Source of the DNA: Porphyrobacter sp.
GTDB lineage: Bacteria; Pseudomonadota; Alphaproteobacteria; Sphingomonadales; Sphingomonadaceae
Reading direction: 5' to 3'
Length of the DNA: 30,729 nucleotides
NCBI GenBank assembly: GCA_018991295.1
Contig: JAGKSZ010000103.1
Span: 1-30,729, forward strand
Made by a program: the position numbers and the translations under genes. Of this stretch, positions 7,644 through 16,424 are shown piece after piece (the stretch's first letter is position 1; each line of letters opens with the position of its first letter). The notes beneath the pieces were generated by a model that worked only from the letters and a program-made list of their open reading frames with translations, was not told where the DNA came from and did not search any database.

Positions 7644-8621
7644 ATGGACGGACATTCGGATTATCAGGCAGACATTCTCATCATCGGCGGCGGCATGGCG
7701 GGGCTTTCCGCTGCTACCGCTCTGGCCACCACCGGCCAGCGCATCATCGTGCTCGACAAGGGCCGCGGCCCCGGAGGGCGCATGGCGGCACGGCGGGTCG
7801 AGATTGCAGGCGAACAGGTGAGTTTCGATCACGGCGCGCAATACTTCACCGCGCGCGATCCTGCCTTCCGTGAGGCGGTCGCCGCTTGGGAAGCGGCAGG
7901 CGTGGCCGCACGCTGGCCGGCTGCCGGCGAGGAATCGTGGGTCGGAACGCCCGGCATGAACGCCTGCGTAAAGGCAATGGCGGAGCCACTGGACGTGCGC
8001 TGGAACGTCCGCGCTGAGCGGATGTCCCGTGACGGCGCGCTGTGGAGCGTCCAGACTAGTGAGGCGGTGTTCCGTGCCCGCACCGTGCTTGTCGCCGTGC
8101 CTGCCGAACAGGCCGCCGTGCTGCTTGCGGATGCCGCACCGGATTTTTCCGCCCGCGCCGCCCGCATCGTCTCAGCACCCTGCTGGGCGGTGATGGCGGC
8201 TTTTGCCGAGACACTGTCGCTCCCCGATACCTTCCGCGCCGAAACCGGCCCTGTCAGCTGGGCCGCTCGCAATTCCGCCAAGCCGGGGCGCGCAGGCGCT
8301 GAAACCTGGGTGATCCACGCCAGCCCTTTGCGCAGCCGCGAAATGATCGACCTTCCCAAGGTTGAAGCCGCGCAGGCCCTGCTGGCTGATTTCTTCGCCG
8401 TGACCGGCGCGGTTCCAGTCGCGCCGCAGCACCTTGATGCCCATCGCTGGCTTTACGCCCAGCCTGCATCTCGGGGAGACAAGGCCCCCATATTCGATCC
8501 GCAGCGCGGCATCGGCATTGCCGGAGACTGGTTGCATTCGCCGCGTGTCGAGGGCGCGTGGGTTTCAGGCCGCGCACTCGCGCAGGCGGTATATCAGGCG
8601 CGGCTTGCCAGCACGTCGTAG
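7644..8621 (+). CDS. FAD-dependent amine-oxidase-like protein (renalase-like, COG3380 type)
   Basis: Predicted cytoplasmic flavoprotein of 325 residues. The N-terminal Rossmann motif Gly15-x-Gly17-x-x-Gly20 in ILIIGGGMAGLSAA is followed by IIVLDKGRGPGGRMAARR, the FAD-binding segment of bacterial renalase-like oxidoreductases. FDHGAQYFTARDPAF is also typical. The C-terminus ends with GIGIAGDWLHSPRVEGAWVSG, the second FAD-contact block. The start chosen is the ATG at 7644, which places the dinucleotide fold at the N-terminus as usual; longer frames from 7536 overlap egtD. It lies 31 bp after egtD on the same strand, so it may share the egtBD transcript. The substrate is unknown; a role linked to ergothioneine is only suggested by position. 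Its 3' end overlaps the convergent FkbM gene by 28 bp. Confidence 0.85.
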   Translation: MDGHSDYQADILIIGGGMAGLSAATALATTGQRIIVLDKGRGPGGRMAARRVEIAGEQVSFDHGAQYFTARDPAFREAVAAWEAAGVAARWPAAGEESWVGTPGMNACVKAMAEPLDVRWNVRAERMSRDGALWSVQTSEAVFRARTVLVAVPAEQAAVLLADAAPDFSARAARIVSAPCWAVMAAFAETLSLPDTFRAETGPVSWAARNSAKPGRAGAETWVIHASPLRSREMIDLPKVEAAQALLADFFAVTGAVPVAPQHLDAHRWLYAQPASRGDKAPIFDPQRGIGIAGDWLHSPRVEGAWVSGRALAQAVYQARLASTS

Positions 8622-9367
8622 TGGTGTCCGCGCCCGTATTTGGCAAAGCGGGTGAACCCGGCACTGCGCAAGAGCATCTCAATGTCCCCCGCGCTCGCCC
8701 AGCGATCATCGACTTCGTAGAAGATCGACTGCACGCGGGCGAAGCTCGCAGTCTTGGCGAGTTCCGCGATCACCACCGCCTCCAGCCCTTCGACATCGAT
8801 CTTGACGAACATCGGGAGGTCGCCTGCCAGCAGCGGATCGACCAATGGAGCATCGATCGTCTCGATCACCACGCCGCCCGCGCCCGAAACGCCCTCGCGT
8901 CCGGCTAATGTTGCCGTGCCGGTGTGATCGGGCGCGACGTTGATCGTCACTTCGCCCACATTGTCGGCAATCGCCAGCTGGTGCAGCACCGTGCGCTCCG
9001 CTCCGCCGTTGAGCGCCACGTTGGCCGCAAGCCGCGCATGGGTCGCGGGCACGGGCTCGAAGGCGATGACTTTGCGGCACTTGGGGTTTTGCGCCGCGAT
9101 CAGCGAATAGAGCCCCTGATTGGCGCCGATATCGACGAACACGAAATCATCGCGCTGACCCAGCAAAAGGTCAGCCAGATCCCGGCCATAGGTGCCGAAG
9201 ATGCAATAGCGGAACGTGGTGTCCTGCCAATTGGGCACCATCAGCACGCCGTATGCCGATCGCACCGGGCCTTCCTGCCGAGCCAACACAGGGGAGAGCG
9301 CCGCCGCCTTCCACTTGCGCAAGGTCTTGACCACGCCGTAGCGCCAGAAAGCTGCAAGACTAGCCAC
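8594..9367 (-). CDS. FkbM family SAM-dependent methyltransferase
   Basis: Predicted O-methyltransferase of a family that often acts on sugars or polymer ends. The SAM-binding block is VFVDIGANQGLYSLIAA, followed by VIAFEPVPATHARLAANV and the family-typical FVKIDVEGLEAVVI near the end of the domain. The start is uncertain. A GTG at 9367 has AAGGA seven bases upstream and overlaps the preceding gene by only 8 bp, giving 257 residues. In-frame ATGs at 9400 and 9448 lack a good ribosome site and would overlap by 41 or 89 bp. It is the last gene of a three-gene minus-strand unit with a nucleotidyltransferase and a CDP-glycerol-transferase-like protein. That context suggests it methylates their product, which is inference. 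Confidence 0.85.
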   Translation of the reverse strand: MASLAAFWRYGVVKTLRKWKAAALSPVLARQEGPVRSAYGVLMVPNWQDTTFRYCIFGTYGRDLADLLLGQRDDFVFVDIGANQGLYSLIAAQNPKCRKVIAFEPVPATHARLAANVALNGGAERTVLHQLAIADNVGEVTINVAPDHTGTATLAGREGVSGAGGVVIETIDAPLVDPLLAGDLPMFVKIDVEGLEAVVIAELAKTASFARVQSIFYEVDDRWASAGDIEMLLRSAGFTRFAKYGRGHHYDVLASRA

Positions 9368-10529
9368 GCGGTTGTCCTTCCAGAAATGCGGTAATGGCAT
9401 CGGCTGCCCGCTCGGCCGAGGGGCGCTCCGATAGCGAAAAGGTTGCATCGATCAACGCCTGCTGCGCGGGCCTATAGTCGGGATGCGAGGCCACCGCAGC
9501 ATCAATCGCATCCAGCAGGCCTTCGGGAGAATCCAGCACGGGTCCGGCCTGCCAGTGGAGATAATTGGGATCACTTTGCCAGTCCACGCCGTGCGAGTTC
9601 AGGAACAGGCACGGGCGGGGGGTGTGCAGGAATTCATAGATCTGGCTGCTGACGTCACCCAGATAGATGTCAGCACGGTTGGTGTAGCCCATGTCGCTGC
9701 TGGCGGGGCTGCCGGTATCAATGTGGGTGCGGGGTTCGCGGGCGTATTCGGTGCCGGGAGCGCGCACGCGGGCGAGGCTGGGCGGATCGACCGTCACCAC
9801 ATAACGGCGTTCGAACAGCATCACGTGAGGGGCAAAGATCAGATTATACCGATCCTGCCCGCGAAACGCCTCCAGCACCGCCGCGCCGTGGCGGAACCAG
9901 CTGGAAAGCTTGGGCGAGGGGTGGGGATTGTAGATCACCGTCGGCCGCTCGGGCGCGGGGAAGGTATCGGCAAAGCGGTTGCCTGCGCACAGATCGAACT
10001 TGGGATAGCCGACGAGTGCGATCTGCTGAGGCTGCAATCCTGCATCCGCGATCAGGCGGTCGCGGATCTTGGGGCCGGACACCAGCACCAGATCAAAGCG
10101 GGCGCTTTCCGGGTTGAACCCGATCGCCCGGTCGCCCGCGCCGTGGCGGGTGTGGATCAGTTTGACGTTCTCCAGCCCGTAACGGGTCTTGAGCAGCAGC
10201 GTGGTCTTCTCCGAGACCACCACGGCATCGAAACTGGCGAAGAAATCGAGGTTGTCCCGGTAGATCAGCAGTTTGGTGGCGGGAACCAGTCGCTCCAGCA
10301 CGCCTGCAAGCGCCTGTGATGTGCCGCTCTTGAGGGTGAGGTGCACAAGCTCCACCTTTTCCAGCATCACCGGGTCGGCCTGCCGCTCGATCTCTGCGCG
10401 GATCGCAGGCTTTGCGAACGCCAGCACGATGCGGTGCTCCCCTCGCGCCGCCAGCGCCAGCGCGATGGGCAGCGAATGGGCGAGCTGGTGGGTCTGATCG
10501 TGGTTGAACAGGAAGCAGATGCGCTTCAT
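9360..10529 (-). CDS. CDP-glycerol glycerophosphotransferase-like (TagB/TagF-related) protein
   Basis: The 389-residue protein has the two-lobed fold signs of the CDP-glycerol glycerophosphotransferase family, whose Gram-positive members build teichoic acid chains from CDP-activated polyols. Visible marks are the N-terminal ICFLFNHDQTHQLAH, the central HTRHGAGDRAIGF (family HGxG-like loop), VIYNPHPSPK, and the C-terminal DIYLGDVSSQIYEFL followed by PRPCLFLN, a hallmark of the family. No signal peptide or membrane span is seen, so it would act at the cytoplasmic face. The start ATG at 10529 overlaps the stop of the upstream nucleotidyltransferase gene (ATGA). In a Gram-negative context the acceptor may be a capsule, lipopolysaccharide or other glycan; substrate and even activated donor are unproven. 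Confidence 0.8.
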   Translation of the reverse strand: MKRICFLFNHDQTHQLAHSLPIALALAARGEHRIVLAFAKPAIRAEIERQADPVMLEKVELVHLTLKSGTSQALAGVLERLVPATKLLIYRDNLDFFASFDAVVVSEKTTLLLKTRYGLENVKLIHTRHGAGDRAIGFNPESARFDLVLVSGPKIRDRLIADAGLQPQQIALVGYPKFDLCAGNRFADTFPAPERPTVIYNPHPSPKLSSWFRHGAAVLEAFRGQDRYNLIFAPHVMLFERRYVVTVDPPSLARVRAPGTEYAREPRTHIDTGSPASSDMGYTNRADIYLGDVSSQIYEFLHTPRPCLFLNSHGVDWQSDPNYLHWQAGPVLDSPEGLLDAIDAAVASHPDYRPAQQALIDATFSLSERPSAERAADAITAFLEGQPRG

Positions 10530-11323
10530 GCGCCGCTAGTCCCAAGCAAGCTTTCGGCAAGCGCGTGGTCTTCGGGCTTGTCGACATCCACCCCCATGCG
10601 CCCGTCCGATAGCAGCACAGGCGCGGCGCTGGCGCCTAACTTGTTCCCGGCGGCCGCCAGCGCCTGCGCCAGTGTCATGCGCCGCAGCAGCAGTCGCACC
10701 ATCAGCACCGGGCCGAAATGGGCCGCAAGGCGCAGCACCGATTTGCGGTCGGCCTCAACCTTTTCCCAAAACCGCAAGGCATTGGCGCTGCCCTTGCCGC
10801 ACAGTGCAAACAGGTTCGCGCCAGTAAAGGCGCCATCGCTGAAGGTCAGCCAGGTGCGCCTGTTCGGCCCTACGGCGGATTCGAGGTTGCCGCGCTCAAC
10901 CATTGCAACGCTGACGTCAGCCGCAACGGCTCCGGCAATGAATTCCGCGATGGTGGCGGGGGTTAGCATCACATTGTCGGCGGTCGTCACCAGCACGGGC
11001 AGGCCCACGGCCGGATCGCTTACCGCTGCCAGCACCGATCCGCTGATGGTGCGCCCGGAAATGCGCGCTTCGATCCGCGCGTCGCCCGTCGTCCACGCCA
11101 GCGACGGGTCTTCAAGCAGCGCAGGTGCATCCTGCGCCAGCACAATGATCCGGGCGATATCGGGGCAGTCTGCAAGCGCGCGCAGCACGCGGGCCAGCAT
11201 CGGCGTGCCTGCCACCGGGATCAGCGCCTTGGCCTCACGCCCGAAATGCGCGGCCAGCCGGTCAACGCCGGGGCGCTGCCCGGCCAGCACCAGCGCGGTC
11301 CAGCCTTGGGATGCGTCTGTCAT
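10526..11323 (-). CDS. MobA/GlmU-like nucleotidyltransferase
   Basis: Predicted NTP transferase that would activate a sugar or polyol phosphate as a nucleotide derivative. The N-terminal signature LVLAGQRPGVD (from residue 11) and KALIPVAGTPMLARVL form the nucleotide-binding loop and lysine of the GT-A-like fold. LVTTADNVMLTP carries the metal-binding Asp. The C-terminal SDGRMGVDVDKPEDH is typical of sugar-phosphate nucleotidyltransferases and MobA relatives. An ATG at 11323 gives 265 residues; a TTG at 11335 is also in frame. The ATGA overlap with the CDP-glycerol-transferase-like gene points to a joint role: supplying the activated precursor. Molybdenum cofactor guanylylation is an alternative, but no mob/moa gene is near. 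Confidence 0.8.
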   Translation of the reverse strand: MTDASQGWTALVLAGQRPGVDRLAAHFGREAKALIPVAGTPMLARVLRALADCPDIARIIVLAQDAPALLEDPSLAWTTGDARIEARISGRTISGSVLAAVSDPAVGLPVLVTTADNVMLTPATIAEFIAGAVAADVSVAMVERGNLESAVGPNRRTWLTFSDGAFTGANLFALCGKGSANALRFWEKVEADRKSVLRLAAHFGPVLMVRLLLRRMTLAQALAAAGNKLGASAAPVLLSDGRMGVDVDKPEDHALAESLLGTSGA

Positions 11324-11421
11324 GGGCGGGGGCAAAACCTCGGGCGGGAGAGGGGCAGGGCGATGCCGCCCCCTGTCAGGCAGGCCCCCCGTTTGTCAAG
11401 AAAACCGCCGCGCAGCGCCCC

Positions 11422-12933
11422 TCACGCCGCCATGGCAGCAGGGCAATAGCGCTTCAGATAATCCCCGTGGCCCGGCATATGCTGGACGAGATAGCGGATC
11501 GATTGCTCCATCTCGTTGATCTCCTGCGCGGTCTTCACCGGATCAAGCGCGTCGGCCATCGCGTTGTGACTGCCCATGCTGATCCCCTGCCCCATCATTA
11601 CCGCTGCCCAGCTGGTTTCGGTGAACAGCTCGTCCTCCTCGCGGAAGATCTGGCCGTTGGCACGGAACAGCTCGACCTTTTCGGTCAGCGTGTCGGGCAC
11701 GGGCATGGTGCGCACGTAGTTCCAGAAATCGGAATCGGTGCGCTGCGTGGCGTTGTAGTGGAGGATCAGGAAGTCGCGGATGCGGGCATATTCGCGGCCC
11801 GTCAGGCGGTTGAAGGTATCCTCCTGCACCTGCGTGATCCCGTCCAATGACAACAGCGAGATCAGCTTGTCGATCCCGGTGTTGATGAGGTGGATCGAGG
11901 TCGATTCCAGTGGTTCCATGAAGCCAGCTGCAAGGCCCAGCGCCACCACATTCTTGTTCCAGAACTTCTTGCGGCGCCCGGTGGTAAAGCGCAGCCAGTT
12001 GGGCTCGGCCTGCGGCTTGCCGGCGATATTGCCGAGCAGGATATCGAGCGCCGCCTGGTCTTCCATATAGGCGCTGCAATAGACATGGCCGTTGCCATTG
12101 CGGTGCTGCAGCGGCACCTGCCACTGCCATCCGGCGCTGTGCGCGGTGGCGCGGGTGAAGGGCGGGGGCGGGCTGCCGTCCTCGCGCTGGCAGGGCAGGG
12201 CGACCGCGCGGTTGCAGGGCAGGTAATTGCTCCAGTCGTCATAACCGGTCTTGAGGGCCTGCTCGATCAAGAGGCCACGGAAGCCCGAGCAATCGACAAA
12301 CAGATCGCCCTGAAATGCGCGCCCATCATCCAGCGTCACGCCGGTAACAAAGCCGCTCTCCGCGTCCAGCTGCACATCGGCAATCTTGCCCTCCTGCCGG
12401 ACCACGCCGCGCTTTTCCGCGAATTTGCGCAGGAAAGCAGCATAACGCCCTGCATCGAGATGATAGGCGTAATTGACCGGCGGCAGATCATCGCGCTTGT
12501 AATCTTCGGTGCGGGCGAACTTGCCGAAATAGGCGGCCATGGTTTCAAGGTTGAAGACCTGGATCGGGCGCTTGTCGCCGCGCTGGGCCATGCCGTGCCA
12601 CACGTGGTGGAAGCTGATCCCGCCCATGGTGTAACCGTAGGCGCCAAAGGGGTGGATATAGCTGTCACCCAGCTGCCCCCAGTTCTCGAACTGGATGCCC
12701 AGTTTGAAGGTGCCGCCGACTTCCGCCAGCATCTCGCGCTCGTCGATCCCGAGCAGCTCGTTGAACCCGACAAAGGGCGGAATCGTCGCCTCGCCCACGC
12801 CGACCGTGCCGATGCTTTCGGATTCGATCAGTGTGATTTCCACAGGGCGTCCGGCACGGATGCGCGACAGGGCTGCCGCCGCCATCCACCCGGCCGTGCC
12901 GCCGCCAACGATGATAATGCGTTCAATTGCCAC
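11422..12933 (-). CDS. Flavin-dependent halogenase (tryptophan halogenase family)
   Basis: FADH2-dependent halogenases make hypohalous acid and pass it through a tunnel to a substrate. The FAD motif Gly10-Gly-Gly-Thr-Ala-Gly15 is at the N-terminus. The lysine corresponding to PrnA Lys79 is Lys77 in GTFKLGIQF. The halogenase signature WxWxxP is Trp269-Gln-Trp271-Gln-Val-Pro. The Glu/Ser pair appears in GFMEPLESTSIH. All key residues are present, so activity is plausible. The GTG at 12933 has GAGG five bases upstream and gives 503 residues; a longer frame from 13014 would run into the promoter region. It diverges from a TonB receptor gene with a LacI-type operator between them. Family members beside carbohydrate receptors in sphingomonads, Caulobacter and Xanthomonas are recurrent, but their substrate is unclear; it need not be tryptophan. 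Confidence 0.92.
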   Translation of the reverse strand: MAIERIIIVGGGTAGWMAAAALSRIRAGRPVEITLIESESIGTVGVGEATIPPFVGFNELLGIDEREMLAEVGGTFKLGIQFENWGQLGDSYIHPFGAYGYTMGGISFHHVWHGMAQRGDKRPIQVFNLETMAAYFGKFARTEDYKRDDLPPVNYAYHLDAGRYAAFLRKFAEKRGVVRQEGKIADVQLDAESGFVTGVTLDDGRAFQGDLFVDCSGFRGLLIEQALKTGYDDWSNYLPCNRAVALPCQREDGSPPPPFTRATAHSAGWQWQVPLQHRNGNGHVYCSAYMEDQAALDILLGNIAGKPQAEPNWLRFTTGRRKKFWNKNVVALGLAAGFMEPLESTSIHLINTGIDKLISLLSLDGITQVQEDTFNRLTGREYARIRDFLILHYNATQRTDSDFWNYVRTMPVPDTLTEKVELFRANGQIFREEDELFTETSWAAVMMGQGISMGSHNAMADALDPVKTAQEINEMEQSIRYLVQHMPGHGDYLKRYCPAAMAA

Positions 12934-13024
12934 GTGTTCCTCAATCCCTGTCGGGCCTCTGCGGGCCGTTGGTGTGGGGGCGAAAGCGCCTTCCCGAGTG
13001 TTGCCAGAATGCAATATGAACCGC

Positions 13025-13065
13025 AGATTACAAGTCTTGAGAACGCTCTCAAGATCGGTTACAAC
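13025..13065. promoter_or_regulatory. Candidate divergent promoters built on the operator
   Basis: On +, TTGAGA (13037-13042) is 17 bases from TACAAC (13060-13065), pointing at the TonB receptor gene. On -, TTGAGA (13052-13047) is 16 bases from TAATCT (13030-13025), pointing at the halogenase gene. Both -35 hexamers are the half-sites of the same palindrome, so a bound repressor would block both directions. The -10 matches are imperfect. Confidence 0.4.
13036..13053. promoter_or_regulatory. LacI-family operator candidate, site 1
   Basis: CTTGAGAACGCTCTCAAG is symmetric at 16 of 18 positions and has the central CG typical of LacI-family operators. It is nearly identical to the palindrome at 19742-19759 (two differences). 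It lies 74 bp before the TonB receptor ATG and about 100 bp before the halogenase start. The LacI protein encoded at 17427-18494 is the obvious candidate to bind it. Confidence 0.7.
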
Positions 13066-13127
13066 ATCGTCGCAGTCCGCAAAGCCACATCTAAACTGGC
13101 GCGCGGCATGGGGAGAGACGAAAGATC

Positions 13128-16100
13128 ATGAAAACCGTTAAGCTGGCGCCGCGTCGGCGTATGTTCGCTCTTGGCACTGCTTCGGCGCTGGCGATTGCCG
13201 CGTCCAGCCCGGCGCTGGCACAGGACGCAGAAGCGCCGGCCGCTGATGAAGTGGCTGCCGAACAGCCCGAAGATGTGATCATCGTCACCGGCTTCCGCGC
13301 CGCGTTGCAGTCCGCGCAGAACATCAAGCGCGATGCCGATACCTTCGTTGATGTGATCACCGCCGAAGATATCGGCGCGCTGCCCGATCGTTCGGTGGCC
13401 GAAGCTTTGCAGCGTGTGCCCGGCGTCAACATTGGGCGCTTCGAAAAGCCTTCGGACCCGGACCGTTTCTCGGTCGAAGGGACGGGCGTCATCATCCGCG
13501 GCCTCAACTTCGTGCGTTCGGAACTGAACGGCCGTGACATCTTCTCGGCCAATGGTGGGACCGTTCTCAACTTCAACGAAGTCTCGCCCGAACTGCTGGG
13601 CCGGGTCGAAGTGTTCAAGAACCTCACCGCCGACATGGTCGAAGGCGGGATCGCCGGGACCGTGAACCTTGTCACCCGCAAGCCGCTTGACCGCCGGGGC
13701 ACCCATATCGCGGGCACGCTGGAAACCAACGTCGGAGATCTGGCCAAGGAATGGTCGCCCGGCTTTTCCGTGCTGGGTTCGACCACCTGGGAAAGCGATG
13801 CGGGCACGCTTGGCGTGCAGCTCGGCTATGCGCGTTCCGAGCTGGTCAGCCGCACCGATGCCTCGCAGGTTGGTGACCCGTGCTACCGCGCGGCCAACCT
13901 CCAGAGCGCTTGCCTGCGCGTGCGTCCGGTCGGCAGCGGCGGCTTTGCCGGCGGCGGCACCGCCTTCACCCCCGACAATTTCCCGCCGGCAGGCGCCGTG
14001 GTCGTCCCCAAGGGTGCAGGCGTGCGCACCACCGATCTTGAGCGTGACCGTGAGGCGATCTCGGCGGTGATGCAGTATGAAAGCCCCTCGCGCGATCTGC
14101 TCATCACCTTTGAATGGCTGAAGGCCGATACGACCTTCTTCACCAAGGAAAATGCCGCGATCGCGCTGGTCAATGATGACGCGCTGTTCCCGGTGCCTGC
14201 TGCTGGCAGCACCTGGGAGTTCGACAGCAACGGCATCTTCCAGCGCGGCGTTCTGAGCCAGCGCATTGGCGATGCCTATGCCAACCCGTTCGGCCGCGGC
14301 GGCATCCCGCTCGAACTGCTTCGTTTCGAGCGTGAGACCCGCGCTTCGACCGAGGATTTCTCGTTCGATGTCGACTGGTCGATCACCGATCGCCTGCGCG
14401 TCAACCTCGAAGCGCAGCACATTTCCTCCGAGCTGGGGCAGGATTCGATCATCGGCACGATGTCGACCTGGGCGAACATCGATCTGGATGTGAGCGGCAA
14501 GGTGCCGCAGGTGCAGTTCCTTGCGCCTCCGGGCGCGCCGGCTGATTACTTCACCTCCGGGCGCAACACTTACTACTGGTTCCTGCTGGACAGCATCGCC
14601 CGCAATGACGGCGATCTGGATACGCTTCGTGCCGATGTCGAATATGACATTTCTGAAGACGGTTTCTTCAAGCAGGTGAAGTTCGGCGCCCGCTGGTCGG
14701 AGCGCGGGCAGACCACGCGTGACACCAATTTCAGCACCTGGGGCAACCTGTCGGCGGTGTGGGCTGGCCGTGCGGGCTGTGCGCCGTGGGGCTCGGGTCC
14801 GAACTGTGCGAACGGCTTCCAGCCGGGCCGTTATTTCACCGGCCTGCCGGGTCAGGATTTCGCGATTGCGGGCGGCGCTTTCGTCGATGATTTCCCGGCC
14901 TTTGCCAACCTGCGTTCGCCGTTCGACAACGGCTTCCAGCGCGGCAATGCGCCTGCGCCGCTGCCGGGCGGGGCGCATTTCTTCGGGGCGGACAGCTTCC
15001 TCAAGGAATACCTGTCGGGCGCATCGGCCCAGCAGGCAGCCGCGATCAACACCTTCTCGCAGACGCCCAACCCGTTCTTCGGTGTCCAGAACCGCAGCTT
15101 CACCAACGCGGTGACCGGTCAGACCAGCCGCTGCACCCCGTTCTGCGAAAACGAGATCAGCGACGTTTCGGAAACCACCAAGGCGGCCTATGCCCGCGTC
15201 GATTACGGCACGGACTTCGACAATGGCTGGAAGCTGCGCGGCAACTTTGGCCTGCGTTACATCGAAACCGAAGTGGTGGCGGCCGGCCTGATCGGCTTCC
15301 CCAACCCGTTCTTCTTCGATGATCCGCAGTCGGGCGGCAACGGCAACGGCGTGGCCGAACTTTCGGAAGTGACCGCCGCCTGTGGCCGTGCAGCCCAGCT
15401 GCCCGCCGACCAGCGCCCGGCCTTCTGCAGCCTGTCATCGGCCCGTCTTGCGCAGTTCGCTGCGGCACACACGGGGGAAATCGTTCTCGATGACCGCGCG
15501 GTGACCTTCGATAACTGGCTGCCGAGCTTCAATGCGCTGCTCGATACCGGCAATGGCCTGTTGTTCCGCGCCGCTGTTTCCAAGGGCATTTCGCGCCCTG
15601 ATCTGGCTGCGTTCCGTTCGGGCGGCGGGATTGGCGACAATACCGGCGATCTGCGGTCCGAAGGCACGCTGGAAACCGGTCCGCTGTTCCAGCTGTTCAC
15701 CGGCAACCGCAACCTGCGCCCGATCGAAAGCTGGAACTATGATCTGTCGGTCGAATGGTATTTCGACCGCGTCGGCTCGCTGACGGCCTCGGCCTTTGCC
15801 AAGGACATCAAGGGGATCGTCAACAACGGCATCGATCTGGTCGATTTCGTGTCGCCCAGCGGGGTCAACCTGGAAGTCGAGGTCAACGGTCCCGACAACC
15901 GTCAGGACGGGCTGCTCAAGGGCGTGGAACTGGCCTATCAGCAGACCTATGATTTCCTGCCGGGCTTCCTCAGCGGGCTGGGTTCGCAGCTGACCTATAC
16001 CTATGTCGACGGCAGCGATTTCCGGAACACCAACCTTGCCAACAACCAGGGTGATTTTGCCGCCTTCCAGCCGCTTGCCGGGATTTCCAAGCACACCGTC

Positions 16101-16412
16101 AACGCGGTGCTGTTCTACGAGAAGGACTGGCTGTCGGCGCGTGCTGCCTACAACTGGCGCTCGGCCTTCCTGATCACCCCGCGTGACGACATCTTCCCCT
16201 TCTCCCCGATCTGGGGCGAGGAGACCGGACAGCTTGACGCATCGGTGTTCGTGACTGTCACCAATGGCCTCAAGCTCGGCGTGCAGGGCGTGAACTTGCT
16301 CGACGAGGTGTTCCGCACCTCGCAGGTGATCGACTTTGACGGCACCCGGGTGCAGCGTTCGGCGTTCCGCAACGACCGCCGCTTCACCTTCCTTGCCCGC
16401 TTCGATTTCTAA
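13128..16412 (+). CDS. TonB-dependent outer-membrane receptor, carbohydrate type
   Basis: Large (1094 residues) energy-coupled outer-membrane importer, inferred to take up beta-glucan oligosaccharides. A signal peptide spans about 1-31 (ALAIAASSPALAQ). A TonB-box-like DVIIVTGF follows, then the plug domain with DVITAEDIGALPDRSVAEAL, QRVPGVNIGRF and GVIIRGLNFV. The rest is the beta-barrel, with YARVDYGTDFDNGWKLRGNFGLRYIET-like strands and the closing RRFTFLARFDF with terminal Phe. The length above 1000 and the long extracellular loops match the sphingomonad/xanthomonad oligosaccharide receptors rather than siderophore receptors. It is the first gene of the glucan operon, 12 bp before the GH16 gene, and sits under the operator at 13036-13053. 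Transport of laminarin pieces is inferred from the neighbours. Confidence 0.93.
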   Translation: MKTVKLAPRRRMFALGTASALAIAASSPALAQDAEAPAADEVAAEQPEDVIIVTGFRAALQSAQNIKRDADTFVDVITAEDIGALPDRSVAEALQRVPGVNIGRFEKPSDPDRFSVEGTGVIIRGLNFVRSELNGRDIFSANGGTVLNFNEVSPELLGRVEVFKNLTADMVEGGIAGTVNLVTRKPLDRRGTHIAGTLETNVGDLAKEWSPGFSVLGSTTWESDAGTLGVQLGYARSELVSRTDASQVGDPCYRAANLQSACLRVRPVGSGGFAGGGTAFTPDNFPPAGAVVVPKGAGVRTTDLERDREAISAVMQYESPSRDLLITFEWLKADTTFFTKENAAIALVNDDALFPVPAAGSTWEFDSNGIFQRGVLSQRIGDAYANPFGRGGIPLELLRFERETRASTEDFSFDVDWSITDRLRVNLEAQHISSELGQDSIIGTMSTWANIDLDVSGKVPQVQFLAPPGAPADYFTSGRNTYYWFLLDSIARNDGDLDTLRADVEYDISEDGFFKQVKFGARWSERGQTTRDTNFSTWGNLSAVWAGRAGCAPWGSGPNCANGFQPGRYFTGLPGQDFAIAGGAFVDDFPAFANLRSPFDNGFQRGNAPAPLPGGAHFFGADSFLKEYLSGASAQQAAAINTFSQTPNPFFGVQNRSFTNAVTGQTSRCTPFCENEISDVSETTKAAYARVDYGTDFDNGWKLRGNFGLRYIETEVVAAGLIGFPNPFFFDDPQSGGNGNGVAELSEVTAACGRAAQLPADQRPAFCSLSSARLAQFAAAHTGEIVLDDRAVTFDNWLPSFNALLDTGNGLLFRAAVSKGISRPDLAAFRSGGGIGDNTGDLRSEGTLETGPLFQLFTGNRNLRPIESWNYDLSVEWYFDRVGSLTASAFAKDIKGIVNNGIDLVDFVSPSGVNLEVEVNGPDNRQDGLLKGVELAYQQTYDFLPGFLSGLGSQLTYTYVDGSDFRNTNLANNQGDFAAFQPLAGISKHTVNAVLFYEKDWLSARAAYNWRSAFLITPRDDIFPFSPIWGEETGQLDASVFVTVTNGLKLGVQGVNLLDEVFRTSQVIDFDGTRVQRSAFRNDRRFTFLARFDF

Positions 16413-16424
16413 GAGGGCAAGTCG

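Noticed and set aside
11341..11362. Second REP-like copy (GGCGGGAGAGGGGCAGGG)
   Set aside because: Only a half-element is present and the opposing arm does not pair convincingly; may be chance in a G-rich gap.
11394..11399. Consensus-like -35 (TTGACA on the minus strand) before the nucleotidyltransferase gene
   Set aside because: No acceptable -10 lies 16-18 bases downstream; the hexamer alone is not enough to call a promoter.
11422..12933. Halogenase as part of an antibiotic biosynthetic cluster
   Set aside because: No polyketide, peptide-synthetase or indole-pathway gene is near; the neighbours are carbohydrate genes.
13059..14978. 639-codon open frame on the minus strand
   Set aside because: Antisense to the TonB receptor plug and barrel; low-complexity composition and no motif.
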